From: Methylobacterium sp. 77
Lineage (GTDB): Bacteria > Pseudomonadota > Alphaproteobacteria > Rhizobiales > Beijerinckiaceae
Assembly: GCF_000372825.1 (NCBI RefSeq)
Contig: NZ_KB910516.1
Coordinates: forward strand, 2,709,825 to 2,773,824
Length of the DNA: 64,000 nucleotides
Direction: 5' to 3'
Shown: one piece after another, positions 24,601 through 32,403 of the stretch
Position numbering within the stretch: position 1 is the stretch's first letter
Layout: each line of letters begins with the position of its first letter
The notes under the pieces: generated by a model
The model's database searches: none
The model's input: the letters and a program-made list of their open reading frames with translations, nothing else
Told to the model about the DNA's origin: nothing
Position numbers and translations under genes: made by a program

Positions 24601-24771
24601 GGCGCCGGGCCAGCGCGCCTGCACGATCATGGTCTTGATGGCGAAGGGCGGGTCTTCCTCGCGCCCGAGCTTCTCGTAGGCGAGGAAGCCCGCCACCATC
24701 GAGATCAGCATCAGGAACCAGACGAAGGAGCGATGCTCGAGCGCCCATTCGGACAGGTTGAAGTTCTTCAC
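21679..24771 (-). CDS. RND efflux transporter permease (AcrB/HAE1-type)
   Basis: The 1030-residue protein has the RND plan: one membrane helix, a large periplasmic loop, a block of helices, a second loop and a final helix block. LGREEDPPFAIK is typical of the first loop. The conserved Asp-Asp proton-relay pair lies in the fourth helix (LGLLVDDAMITVEMMVARLE). It forms a trimer in the inner membrane and pumps substrates out by proton exchange. It is preceded in the operon by two periplasmic adaptor genes, the nearest 63 bp upstream. No outer-membrane channel gene follows, so a TolC-like protein elsewhere must complete it. Confidence 0.93.
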   Translation of the reverse strand: MKNFNLSEWALEHRSFVWFLMLISMVAGFLAYEKLGREEDPPFAIKTMIVQARWPGATISDTLDQVTERIEKELQQIDAVDFSRSYTVPGQTTVFVQLRETTPPKTIPGIFYQVRKRIGDIANTFPQGIQGPFFNDEFGDVFGNVYAFTADGVSMRQLRDYVERVRADLKKVNNAGKMQLLGAQDEAIYLDFSTRKLAGLGVDQAAVIKTLQAQNAIAPSGVIQAGPERVSVRVGGQFVSEDSLRTVNLRVNDRFFRLSDVAEISRGFTDPPTNLFRFNGQPAIGLAIAMQPSGNLLTFGHDLKARMKKLEGELPYGVGIHLVSDQPKIVEEAVGGFTKALIEAVVIVLAVSFISLGWRAGLVVSFSIPLVLAVVFVVMQVMGVTLQRISLGALIISLGLLVDDAMITVEMMVARLEVGDTLKKAATFAYTSTAFPMLTGTLVTVAGFLPIGFNGSAAGEYTYSLFVVIAASLLVSWVVAVLFAPLIGIKLLPKTIKKHHDRPSFLLRTFRAMLLPAMRFRWVTVAFCIGLLGLSLYGIQFVQQQFFPASDRPEILVDMTLPQNASIAETKAQMDRFEATLKGDPDILRWSSYVGQGAVRFYLPLDQQLGNAFFGQIIVVTSSLEARDKMMAKFEALAAKDFVGTDVFVHSLDLGPPVGRPIQYRLSGSDLQKVRGLALQLSNIVASNPNVGLPNLDWNEPGKVLKVDIIQDKARQLGVTSEDIAGLLNGIVGGRSITQVRDSIYLVDVIGRAQAAERNSIETLQSLQVPLSNGSVVPLLAFATVSYELEQPIVWRRDRLPTITVRAAIIDDTQAPTIVNALDPAIKAFEKTLPDGYTLAVGGAVEESAKGSGPIAAVAPVMLLAMAMFLMIQLQSFQKLFLVASVAPLGLIGVVAILLPFGKPLGFVAILGVLALIGIIIRNSVILVMQIDEYDREGMAPWDAVVEATCHRMRPILLTAGAASLALIPIAREVFWGPMAYSMIGGIIAATFLTLFFLPALYVGWYRIKAPKGDRPKGDAQSATAAHGHA

Positions 24772-24834
24772 GGGCAGCTCTCGCGTGACGCTGTTCGGAT
24801 CGGCGCAGCTCGGAAAAGGGCTCTTGCGGCACCA

Positions 24835-25920
24835 CTATTGTGGTTTGTCGGCCAGGCGGACGCGCTGACCCTCGCCGAGGCTGCGAGCACCGGCGAGCAC
24901 CACGCGCTCGCCCGGCTTCAGACCTTCGGTGATGGCGACGCGATCGTCGTTCCGCTCGGCCACCGTGACGTCGCGCCGGGACACGGAATCCCCTGCCTCG
25001 TTCACGATCCAAACCGCGCTCCGTCCATCGGATTCGAACAATGCGGTGGCCGGCAGCGGAAACCGCGGTTTCGTGTGGCGCGACAGCCCGACGGTGATGG
25101 TGGAGCCGAGTCGGAAGGCGTCCGACGGGTTGAGCAGGGTCATCCGGATGCGCCGCGTGCGGGTCTGCTGATCGGCGAAGGGCGAGATCTCGCGGACCTT
25201 TCCGGTCGCCGTCACGTCGGGAGCGCTCTGAAGCGCCACGGCGAAGATCGCATCCTTCGGCATGGCTCCCACGAGGTCCTCGGGGATATCGACCACGGCC
25301 TCGCGCTCCTCGGGACGCGCCAGGGTCGCGACCGCCTGTCCGGCCGACAGGACCTGTCCCACCTCCGCGCTGCGGACGGTGACGACGCCGTCGAAATCGG
25401 CATGCAGCTCGGTATAGCCCATCTGGTCGCGGGCCTTCTGCAGGTTCGCCTGCGCCTGGGCGAGACGGGCCTGGGCCGTGTCTCGGCTCGCGACCGCGCT
25501 GTCGAGCCGCGCCTGCGTGACGTTGCCGTTGGTCATGAGCCGGCGCTGCCGGGCCTCGGTGGCATTGGCGTTCTCCGCCTGCCCCATCGCATCGGCGAGG
25601 TCGGCTTCCGCGCGTGTGAGCGCGAAGCGCGTCACCACCGGGTCGAGCGCGGCGATACGCTGCCCCTTCTTCACCACGTCACCCATCGTCACGTCACGGG
25701 CGATCATGCGGCCGGCGATCTGGAAGCCGATCTCCGACTGGTAGCGGGGCGCGACGAATCCGGCGAAGGGCCCGAACAGGATCGTCTCGACGGGCTTCGC
25801 CACCGTGTAGAGAACGGGCCGTACCGGCGCCGGGCCGGCATCCTCCTCAGCGGCGTGGCAGGCAGCGAGGGCGGCAAGAGTGGCCGCGATCACGACGAAG
25901 CGGGCACCGGCGCGGATCAT
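24835..25920 (-). CDS. RND efflux periplasmic adaptor (membrane fusion lipoprotein)
   Basis: The 361-residue protein begins with a lipoprotein signal whose lipobox is LAAC. It then shows the barrel, lipoyl (GRMIARDVTMGDVVKKGQRIAALD), long alpha-hairpin and mirrored lipoyl (LHADFDGVVTVRSAEVGQVL) order of HlyD/MexA adaptors. It links the RND pump to an outer-membrane channel. Its ATG overlaps the stop of the other adaptor gene. Having two tandem adaptors suggests a heteromeric adaptor ring, as described for some VexF-like pumps. Confidence 0.9.
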   Translation of the reverse strand: MIRAGARFVVIAATLAALAACHAAEEDAGPAPVRPVLYTVAKPVETILFGPFAGFVAPRYQSEIGFQIAGRMIARDVTMGDVVKKGQRIAALDPVVTRFALTRAEADLADAMGQAENANATEARQRRLMTNGNVTQARLDSAVASRDTAQARLAQAQANLQKARDQMGYTELHADFDGVVTVRSAEVGQVLSAGQAVATLARPEEREAVVDIPEDLVGAMPKDAIFAVALQSAPDVTATGKVREISPFADQQTRTRRIRMTLLNPSDAFRLGSTITVGLSRHTKPRFPLPATALFESDGRSAVWIVNEAGDSVSRRDVTVAERNDDRVAITEGLKPGERVVLAGARSLGEGQRVRLADKPQ

Positions 25921-27050
25921 CGAACGATCTCCTCGGCAACGGAGACCGTCTGGCCCGGCCTGAGGAACTGGATCCCGGCGATCACGACCTCCTCGCCCGG
26001 CTCGACGCCACCGGACAGGGCGATCGTGTTGGGCGAGTAGCGGTCGATGGTGACGATGCGCGGGGCGACCTTGCCGCTGGCCGGATCGCGGACCCAGACC
26101 GCCGGGCCGTTCTCCCAGCGATAGAGCGAGGACCAGGGCAGGACGATCGCGGATTGCGGCCGGAACTTGCCGGTGCCGATGACGATGGAACCGAGGGTCA
26201 TGGCGGAGGGGGTATCCTTGAGCCCGACCTTCACCCGAACCGTCCCGGAGGCGGAATCGACGCTCGGCGAAATCTCGCGCACGGTGCCCACGGTCTGCAC
26301 CTTCGGGTCCGCCTGCAGGGTGATACCGACCTCCTTGCTCTCGGGAGGGGTCGCCAGCACGGCCTCGAAGACGTTGAACACCGCATCGCGCGGGCCATCC
26401 TCGGCCATCGTGAGGACGGTCTGGCCGGCCTGGACCACCTGCCCGACCTCGAAGCTGCGGCTCAGGACGATGCCGTCGACGCCCGCTTTCAGATCGGTGT
26501 AGGAGAATTGCTCCTGGGCCGTGCCGAGAGCCGCCTTGGCGGAATCCACCGACGCCTGGGTCGTGCGCAATTGCTGCTCGGCATCGTCGTAGCTCGGCCG
26601 CGTGGTGTAGCCGCTGGAGAGCAGCATCTCCTGGCGCTTGAAGTTGACCTTGGCCTGGGTCAGCAGCGCCTCGGCCGAGGTGAGCGCGGCCTGAGCGTTG
26701 TTGAGATTCGAACGCTGCTCCTGCGGATCGAGCTTGGCGAGAACCTGATCGGCGGTGACATGGTCTCCGACCTCGACCAGACGGGTGGCGATCTTGCCGT
26801 TGTTGCGGAAGGCCACGTTCACCTGCGACTGAGCCTGGATATCGCCGGTGAAGACGAGATCGGCGGAGATGGTGCTACGCTCGGCCTTCGCCGTCCTGAC
26901 CACCGCGACGCTCTGCTTCGCCGCGCCCGCAGCGGTCGGGCTCGCCGCTTCCGTCGCATGCGCGGGAATGCCGAGCATGGCGACGACACCGATCATGACG
27001 ACGGCCCGGGCGGTGCGGACCCGGCGAACGGACTTGGTCAGACCAGACAC
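25917..27050 (-). CDS. RND efflux periplasmic adaptor, first gene of the pump operon
   Basis: The 377-residue protein starts with GTG at 27050. The signal peptide (MIGVVAMLGIPAHA) appears to be cleaved without lipidation, unlike that of its partner. The lipoyl half-motifs IATRLVEVGDHVTADQVLAKLD and TDLKAGVDGIVLSRSFEVGQVV flank a coiled hairpin. It is the promoter-proximal gene of a three-gene operon reading away from the TetR gene, which probably represses it through the palindrome in the shared intergenic region. Confidence 0.9.
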   Translation of the reverse strand: MSGLTKSVRRVRTARAVVMIGVVAMLGIPAHATEAASPTAAGAAKQSVAVVRTAKAERSTISADLVFTGDIQAQSQVNVAFRNNGKIATRLVEVGDHVTADQVLAKLDPQEQRSNLNNAQAALTSAEALLTQAKVNFKRQEMLLSSGYTTRPSYDDAEQQLRTTQASVDSAKAALGTAQEQFSYTDLKAGVDGIVLSRSFEVGQVVQAGQTVLTMAEDGPRDAVFNVFEAVLATPPESKEVGITLQADPKVQTVGTVREISPSVDSASGTVRVKVGLKDTPSAMTLGSIVIGTGKFRPQSAIVLPWSSLYRWENGPAVWVRDPASGKVAPRIVTIDRYSPNTIALSGGVEPGEEVVIAGIQFLRPGQTVSVAEEIVR

Positions 27051-27107
27051 TGCAATCCCGTTCCGTTAAAGCTCTATCGAACCCTATCCCTATCGGCTAT
27101 CTTACCG

Positions 27108-27121
27108 ACCGTCCAGACGGT
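27108..27121. promoter_or_regulatory. Putative TetR operator between regulator and RND operon
   Basis: ACCGTC-CA-GACGGT is a perfect 14-bp palindrome centred in the 82-bp divergent intergenic region, 12 bp before the regulator start. ACCGTC/GACGGT half-sites of this spacing are typical of TetR-family operators next to RND pumps. Binding would be expected to block both promoters. Confidence 0.6.
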
Positions 27122-27132
27122 TTTTAGCGAGA

Positions 27133-27738
27133 GTGAATCAGATGGTGAAGCCGCGCACACGGCGCGAGGACCGGGCGAGCATCATCCTCGATGCGGCAGA
27201 GAGCCTGATTCGGCGTTCGGGCACGCGCACCCTGACGATCGATGCGGTCGCGACCGAGGCGAGCTTGAGCAAGGGTGGAGTGCTGCACCATTTCGCATCC
27301 AAGGACGCACTGATTTCGGCGCTCGCCGAACGCAAGCTCAAGGAGATCAAGGAGGGCATCGCCCGGCACGAGGTCGCACAGGGGGCTGGCCCCTCGGCCC
27401 TGCCCCTGGCCCTGATCGCCCATGCTCGCGAGGTCTATGCCGACGAGGAGGGATTTCCGCGAGCGCTTCTTCTCGCCTCGGCGGAGAACCCGGAGGCTTT
27501 CGCCGGCTTCAACGCCTTTCTCAGCGAGCGGCTCGCCGGATTGGAGAAGATCGAACGATGCCCGGGGATCGGCGCCGCGCTGGTCTTCTCGACCCTGGGC
27601 CTGCTGATCACCCGGACCTTGGGCTTCCATTCCATGGAGGGGCCGCAACTCGAGCGGCTGTTCGACGGCCTCGAGAAGGTGGCACGCTCGGTCACGGAGG
27701 GTGAGACGCCGACGACGGACACCTGCGGCTCGGATTGA
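27133..27738 (+). CDS. TetR/AcrR-family transcriptional regulator
   Basis: The 201-residue protein starts at GTG 27133 (ATG 27142 is an alternative). The N-terminal helix-turn-helix reads ILDAAESLIRRSGTRTLTIDAVATEASLSKGGVLHHFASKDAL, the usual TetR DNA-binding pattern. The C-terminal ~130 residues form the ligand-binding part and resemble the TetR_C_37-like group. Its divergent position and the shared palindrome make it the likely local repressor of the efflux operon. The inducer is unknown. Confidence 0.9.
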   Translation: MNQMVKPRTRREDRASIILDAAESLIRRSGTRTLTIDAVATEASLSKGGVLHHFASKDALISALAERKLKEIKEGIARHEVAQGAGPSALPLALIAHAREVYADEEGFPRALLLASAENPEAFAGFNAFLSERLAGLEKIERCPGIGAALVFSTLGLLITRTLGFHSMEGPQLERLFDGLEKVARSVTEGETPTTDTCGSD

Positions 27739-27744
27739 CGATCG

Positions 27745-28644
27745 TCAGACCAGGGCCGCCATGGCCTGGAAGACGATGGCGTGGCGGGCGGCGAGCGCGT
27801 CGATGTCGCTGGCATAGCCGCCACCGATGACCGCGACGAGGGGGATGCGGCGGCGGCGCGCCTCGCCGACGACGTAGCGATCGCGCGCATGCAGGCCGGC
27901 ATCGGTCAGCGACAGACGTCCCAATCGGTCGTCCGCATGGGGGTCGACCCCGGCATTGTAGAACACGAGGTCCGGGGCGAGGCCGTCGAGGAGGCTCGGC
28001 AGATGCGCCGCGAGGATCGCGGCATAGCCGGCATCGTCCACGCCGTCTCGCAAGCCGATATCGAGATCGCCGGCGATCTTGCGCGTCGGATAATTCTTCT
28101 CGGCATGAATCGAGAGCGTGAACAGGTCCGGCGACCCGGCGAGGCAATCGGCGGTACCGTCCCCCTGATGCACGTCGCAATCGACGACGAGGGCCCGCCG
28201 GATCGTGCCCTCCGCCTGGAGCGCCAGGGCCGCGATGGCGACGTCGTTGAACAGGCAGAAGCCGGCACCGGTCTCACGCCGCGCATGATGGCTGCCGCCA
28301 GCTGCACTTCCGGCGAGACCGTATTCCAGAGCCAGGCGCGCCGCGGCGAGTGTGCCGCCGGCGGACGCGCGCGAACGGGCGACGACGCTCTCATCCACCG
28401 GCAGGCCGATGTTGCGCTCGATCTCCCGCGACACCGAGCAGGACAGGATCGCCTCGACGTAATCCGATCGGTGCGCGCGCCTCAGCAGAGCCGCGTCGGC
28501 CGGCTCCGGCCTGACGAAGCCGGCGGGCGCCAGACCGAGCTGCACCAGCGTCTCGGCGAGGCGCCCGTATTTCCGCATCGGGAAGCGATGCCCGTCAGGC
28601 AGGACGGCTTGATAGGCCGGATGGACGACGATGGGCGGGATCAT
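27745..28644 (-). CDS. Histone-deacetylase-family protein
   Basis: The 299-residue protein has the zinc-dependent arginase/deacetylase signature. GGSHHARRETGAGFCLFNDVAIAA holds the catalytic His-His pair. DCDVHQGDGT holds two zinc ligands, and YNAGVDPHADDRLG the third. Bacterial members deacetylate acetylpolyamines, acetoin-related substrates or proteins; the natural substrate here is not known. Its start overlaps the stop of the oxidoreductase gene upstream, and its stop lies 6 bp from the convergent tetR stop. Confidence 0.9.
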   Translation of the reverse strand: MIPPIVVHPAYQAVLPDGHRFPMRKYGRLAETLVQLGLAPAGFVRPEPADAALLRRAHRSDYVEAILSCSVSREIERNIGLPVDESVVARSRASAGGTLAAARLALEYGLAGSAAGGSHHARRETGAGFCLFNDVAIAALALQAEGTIRRALVVDCDVHQGDGTADCLAGSPDLFTLSIHAEKNYPTRKIAGDLDIGLRDGVDDAGYAAILAAHLPSLLDGLAPDLVFYNAGVDPHADDRLGRLSLTDAGLHARDRYVVGEARRRRIPLVAVIGGGYASDIDALAARHAIVFQAMAALV

Positions 28645-29588
28645 GCCAGATCGGCGATCATCCGCGCGGCCAGCGCGGCGCCGCTGTCATAGGCGGCCTC
28701 CACCCTCGGGCCGAGGCACCAGTCGCCGCAGGCGCCGAGCTTGAGCGAGGATTCGTAGATGCAATCCTCGTTCAGGGCCGTCTCGACGAGGGCATAGCGC
28801 CAGCGATGGGCACTGGCATGAATCGGCCTCACCGCGGTTCCGAGGCTGGTCTCGATGGCCCCGACGAGGATCCGGGTGACCTGCTCCCGCGTCTCTTCGA
28901 GATGCGCACGCGACCATTCCGGCGTGGCGTGGACGACGACCTGGACGGTTTCGGCCGAACGGCCCGGCTTGCTGTCCTCGCGGAACATCTGAGCGATCGC
29001 CCCGCTCCCGTCGCTCAAGGGACCAGCCTGCAACGGGCAATCCCGCTCACAGGCGAGCATCAGCGACCAGCAAGGCGCGTAGACCGGCACATCCAGGCCC
29101 GGCAGTGCCAGGCCGCTCGCTTTCATGAGTTTTGCGACCTGGGGAGACGGGAAGCTCACGGCGACCGCATCGAAATCATCGTCTTCGGCGCCTTCCGCGA
29201 TCGCGAGGCGCCAGACGCCGTCCGTCCTCTCGATTCGCGTGACGGTCCGGTCCGAGCGCGTATCGATCCCTTCGAGGAGATCACGCACCGGGGCGGTCAT
29301 TCCCGGGATGCCGACAGATCCGCCCAGCGCATCCCAGGCGCCGGCGACACCTCGCCGGGTCCAGTCGGCCAGACGCTCGCTGAAATTCGCGCCTTGCGCA
29401 CGCATGAACTGGGCGCCGTGGTCGAAGGCGAGACCGGAATCGGCGACGCGACGCGTGGCCATGCGGCCGCCGATGCCGCGGCCCTTGTCGAAGACGGTGA
29501 CGCCGAGACCCGCCTCGATCAACCGCCGGGCGGCCACCGCTCCCGATATCCCCGCCCCCAGAACGGCCACGCGCTTCGTCTGGCCCAC
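28641..29588 (-). CDS. FAD-dependent oxidoreductase (renalase-like)
   Basis: I place the start at GTG 29588, preceded by a GAGGAAGGGAA ribosome site, giving 315 residues. Residues from ~5 hold the dinucleotide-binding VAVLGAGISGAVAARRL, then GRGIGGRMATRR and FDHGAQFMRA. These are hallmarks of the renalase/NAD(P)-binding-8 oxidoreductases. The C-terminus has the FAD-contact block CGDWCLGPRVEAAYDSG. Renalases oxidise misfolded or wrong-isomer NAD(P)H. It is translationally coupled to the deacetylase-family gene. Confidence 0.86.
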   Translation of the reverse strand: MGQTKRVAVLGAGISGAVAARRLIEAGLGVTVFDKGRGIGGRMATRRVADSGLAFDHGAQFMRAQGANFSERLADWTRRGVAGAWDALGGSVGIPGMTAPVRDLLEGIDTRSDRTVTRIERTDGVWRLAIAEGAEDDDFDAVAVSFPSPQVAKLMKASGLALPGLDVPVYAPCWSLMLACERDCPLQAGPLSDGSGAIAQMFREDSKPGRSAETVQVVVHATPEWSRAHLEETREQVTRILVGAIETSLGTAVRPIHASAHRWRYALVETALNEDCIYESSLKLGACGDWCLGPRVEAAYDSGAALAARMIADLA

Positions 29589-29718
29589 GCCGTTCCCTTC
29601 CTCGCCAGGGGAGCCGACCGGCTCCGCACCTCTGTCATACGACTGAAACAGCCCACCTGTTAGGGCCTTGGACGTGGACAGGTTCCGTCGGGTGGCGGAT
29701 GCCCGGAGGAATTGCGGC

Positions 29719-30879
29719 ATGATCGGCAGCATCGAGACCGGCGCGATCGTCGCGCTCTCGCTCTGTGCCGTGCTGACCCTGGTCAACCTTCTCAGCGTCG
29801 CCATCGCCGCATGGCGGATCGGTCGTCACCGCGGCGCCCCGAGCTTTCCCACCGCCGCGCCGATGTCCCTGGTGCGCCCGGTCTGCGGCCTCGAAGCCTT
29901 CAGCGAGGAGATGCTCGAGCGCGGCTTCACTCTCGCCCATCCGGATTACGAGCTGATCTTCTGCGTCGCCGACGGCCGCGACCCGATCATCCCGCTGCTG
30001 CATCGCCTGATGGCGGGCCATCCGGCGATACCGGCGCGGCTCATCATCGGCGACGAGCGCATCAGCGACAATCCGAAGCTCAACAATTGCGTGCGCGGCT
30101 GGGAGGCGGCCCGGCACGAATGGGTGGTGCTTGCCGATTCCAACGTGCTGATGCCGCCCGACTACCTCCAGCAGCTTCAGGCTTCATGGCGCCCCGATAC
30201 CGGGCTCGTCTGCTCGACGCCGATCGGCGCACGGCCGAGCGGGTTCTTCGCAGAACTCGAATGCGCCTTCCTGAATACCCTCCAGGCCCGCTGGCAATAT
30301 ACCGGTGAGAGCCTCGGCCTCGGCTTCGCGCAGGGCAAGAGCATGCTCTGGCACAAGCCCTTCCTCGACGCGAATGGCGGCATTCGGGCGCTCGCCGCCG
30401 AGATCGCCGAGGATGCGGCGGCCACCAAGCTCGTGCGCGCCGCCGGCAAACGCGTCCACCTCGTGTCGTCGCCTTTCGAGCAGCCTCTCGGACAGCGGGC
30501 GTTTCGCGAAGTCTGGTCGCGGCAGGTGCGCTGGGCACGGTTACGCCGGGTCACCTTCCCGCACTTCTTCGCACCCGAGATCGGCTCGGGCGCGCTGCTG
30601 CCCTTCACCATCGCCGCTCTCGCCGTCCCGACCCTGCCGGTTGTCGTCGGCGTCGTCGCGATGGCCACGCTCTGGTACGGGGCGGAATACGCGCTGGCCG
30701 CTCGCGCCGGCTGGCACCGCTCACCCCGCCTCCTCCTCGCCTTCCTGCTCCGCGACACGGTCCTGCCCGTCATGTGGCTCAGCGCCTGGATGCAGAGCGC
30801 CATCGTCTGGCGCGGGAACGCCATGGACATCCGCCCGAAAGAAACGACGCGCCTACGTGCCCGCGCCGAGGCAGCATAG
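29719..30879 (+). CDS. Membrane glycosyltransferase, GT21/ceramide-glucosyltransferase-like (HpnI-like)
   Basis: I choose the ATG at 29719, preceded by CGGAGGA, giving 386 residues. One N-terminal membrane helix is followed by a GT2-fold catalytic domain with FCVADGRDP, VVLADSNVLMPP and the lipid-glycosyltransferase motif RQVRWARLRR, a (Q/R)xxRW variant. Several C-terminal helices follow. Such enzymes glycosylate ceramide or hopanoids; HpnI adds GlcNAc to bacteriohopanetetrol in cyclitol-ether hopanoid synthesis. No hpnJ or hpnK gene is next to it, so the exact lipid is open. Confidence 0.83.
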   Translation: MIGSIETGAIVALSLCAVLTLVNLLSVAIAAWRIGRHRGAPSFPTAAPMSLVRPVCGLEAFSEEMLERGFTLAHPDYELIFCVADGRDPIIPLLHRLMAGHPAIPARLIIGDERISDNPKLNNCVRGWEAARHEWVVLADSNVLMPPDYLQQLQASWRPDTGLVCSTPIGARPSGFFAELECAFLNTLQARWQYTGESLGLGFAQGKSMLWHKPFLDANGGIRALAAEIAEDAAATKLVRAAGKRVHLVSSPFEQPLGQRAFREVWSRQVRWARLRRVTFPHFFAPEIGSGALLPFTIAALAVPTLPVVVGVVAMATLWYGAEYALAARAGWHRSPRLLLAFLLRDTVLPVMWLSAWMQSAIVWRGNAMDIRPKETTRLRARAEAA

Positions 30880-30918
30880 AGGACGAGATCCCCATTTCGC
30901 ATTTGGCGATCCGCGCGT

Positions 30919-30935
30919 TCGGCAGCACTCTTGCT
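30919..30935 (+). promoter_or_regulatory. Sigma-54-like -24/-12 promoter upstream of the ethanolamine permease gene
   Basis: The 17 bases at 30919-30935 contain GGCA and TTGCT with exactly 10 bases between the -24 GG and the -12 GC, as in sigma-54 promoters. They differ from the extended consensus at three of the less critical positions. Start of transcription would be near 30947, 34 bp before the permease ATG. Sigma-54 control fits uptake of a nitrogen source. Confidence 0.35.
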
Positions 30936-30980
30936 TGGCCGTTGCACAACGGCCTCTCGTGCCGACGGCGGGAACCCATC

Positions 30981-32357
30981 ATGCAAACCGAATCCACCGG
31001 CCTCCATAAAGGCCTGAACGCGTTCCACCTCTGGGGCATCGCCGTCGGCCTCGTGATCTCGGGTGAGTATTTCGGCTGGAGCTATGGCTGGGCCAGCGCC
31101 GGCACGCTCGGCTTCCTGGTCACGACGGTTTTCATTGCGGCGATGTACGTCGCTTTCATCTTCAGTTTCACCGAACTCACCACGGCAATCCCCCAGGCCG
31201 GCGGTCCCTTCGCCTATAGCAAGCGCGCCTTCGGACCGATCGGCGGCTGCATCGCCGGCTACGCCACGCTGATCGAATTCGTCTTCGCGCCTCCCGCCAT
31301 CGCCCTCGCCATCGGCGCCTATCTCAACGTCCAGTTTCCGGGCCTCGACCCGAAACACGCGGCGCTCGGCGCCTACCTGATCTTCATGACCCTCAACATC
31401 ATCGGCGTGCAGATCGCCGCCACGTTCGAATTGTTCGTCACCATCCTGGCGGTCGCCGAACTCCTCGTCTTCATGGGCGTCGTCGCCCCGGCCTTCAGCT
31501 TCAGCAATTTCGCCGCCCACGGATGGGCCGGCGAGTCGACCTTCACGCTGGCGTCCATCGGCGGAATGTTCGCGGCCATCCCCTTCGCGATCTGGTTCTT
31601 CCTCGCCATCGAAGGCGTCGCCATGGCCGCGGAAGAGGCGAAAGATCCCAAGCGCACCATTCCGATCGCCTACATCACCGGCGTCCTGACGCTCACCGTC
31701 CTCGCCTTCGGGGTGATGATCTTCGCCGGGGGTTCGGGCGACTGGCGGACCCTGAGCAACCTCAACGATCCCCTGCCCCAGGCGATGAAGACGGTGGTGG
31801 GCGAGTCAAGCGGTTGGCTTCACATGCTGGTCTGGCTCGGCCTGTTCGGCCTCGTGGCCTCGTTCCACGGCATCATCATGGGCTATTCGCGCCAGATCTT
31901 CGCTCTCGGCCGCGCCGGCTACCTGCCCGGCTTCCTCGCCAAGGTGCATCCACGCTTCCAGACCCCGCATGTGGCGACGGTGGCCGGCGGCCTCGTCGGC
32001 ATCGCAGCGATCTACAGCGACAACCTCATCGAGATCGCGGGGCAATCCCTGACGGCGAGCATCGTCACGATGGCAGTGTTCGGCGCGCTCGTGATGTACG
32101 GCATGAGCATGGCCGCCCTGTTCAAGCTGCGTCGGAGCGAGCCCGATCTGCTGCGTCCCTACCGGGCGCCGTTCTTCCCTGCCGCACCGGCCTTCGCCCT
32201 GGCCATGGCCGCGATCTGCTTCGTGGCCCTGGTCGTGTTCAATCCCGTGATCTTCGTGATTTTCCTCGCTGTGATGGCGGTCGCCGTCCTCGCCTCGCAT
32301 TTTCTGGCGAAGCCGACACTTGCCGCCCCCACCACGACGTTCGATCCGGCCATCTGA
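30981..32357 (+). CDS. eat: Ethanolamine permease (APC superfamily)
   Basis: The 458-residue transporter has about twelve hydrophobic helices and the APC-family beginning GLNAFHLWGIAVGLVISGEYFGWSYG. Further blocks PQAGGPFAYSKRAFGP and FFLAIEGVAMAAEEAKDPKRTIP are typical of ethanolamine permeases. It imports ethanolamine by proton symport. The start ATG at 30981 has a GGCGGGAA ribosome site. A class I glutamine amidotransferase follows by 46 bp. No ethanolamine ammonia-lyase is in the window. Confidence 0.87.
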   Translation: MQTESTGLHKGLNAFHLWGIAVGLVISGEYFGWSYGWASAGTLGFLVTTVFIAAMYVAFIFSFTELTTAIPQAGGPFAYSKRAFGPIGGCIAGYATLIEFVFAPPAIALAIGAYLNVQFPGLDPKHAALGAYLIFMTLNIIGVQIAATFELFVTILAVAELLVFMGVVAPAFSFSNFAAHGWAGESTFTLASIGGMFAAIPFAIWFFLAIEGVAMAAEEAKDPKRTIPIAYITGVLTLTVLAFGVMIFAGGSGDWRTLSNLNDPLPQAMKTVVGESSGWLHMLVWLGLFGLVASFHGIIMGYSRQIFALGRAGYLPGFLAKVHPRFQTPHVATVAGGLVGIAAIYSDNLIEIAGQSLTASIVTMAVFGALVMYGMSMAALFKLRRSEPDLLRPYRAPFFPAAPAFALAMAAICFVALVVFNPVIFVIFLAVMAVAVLASHFLAKPTLAAPTTTFDPAI

Positions 32358-32403
32358 AACGCGAGCGCTCGCATCGAGGCCCGGCATTGCCCATAAGGCG
32401 GAG

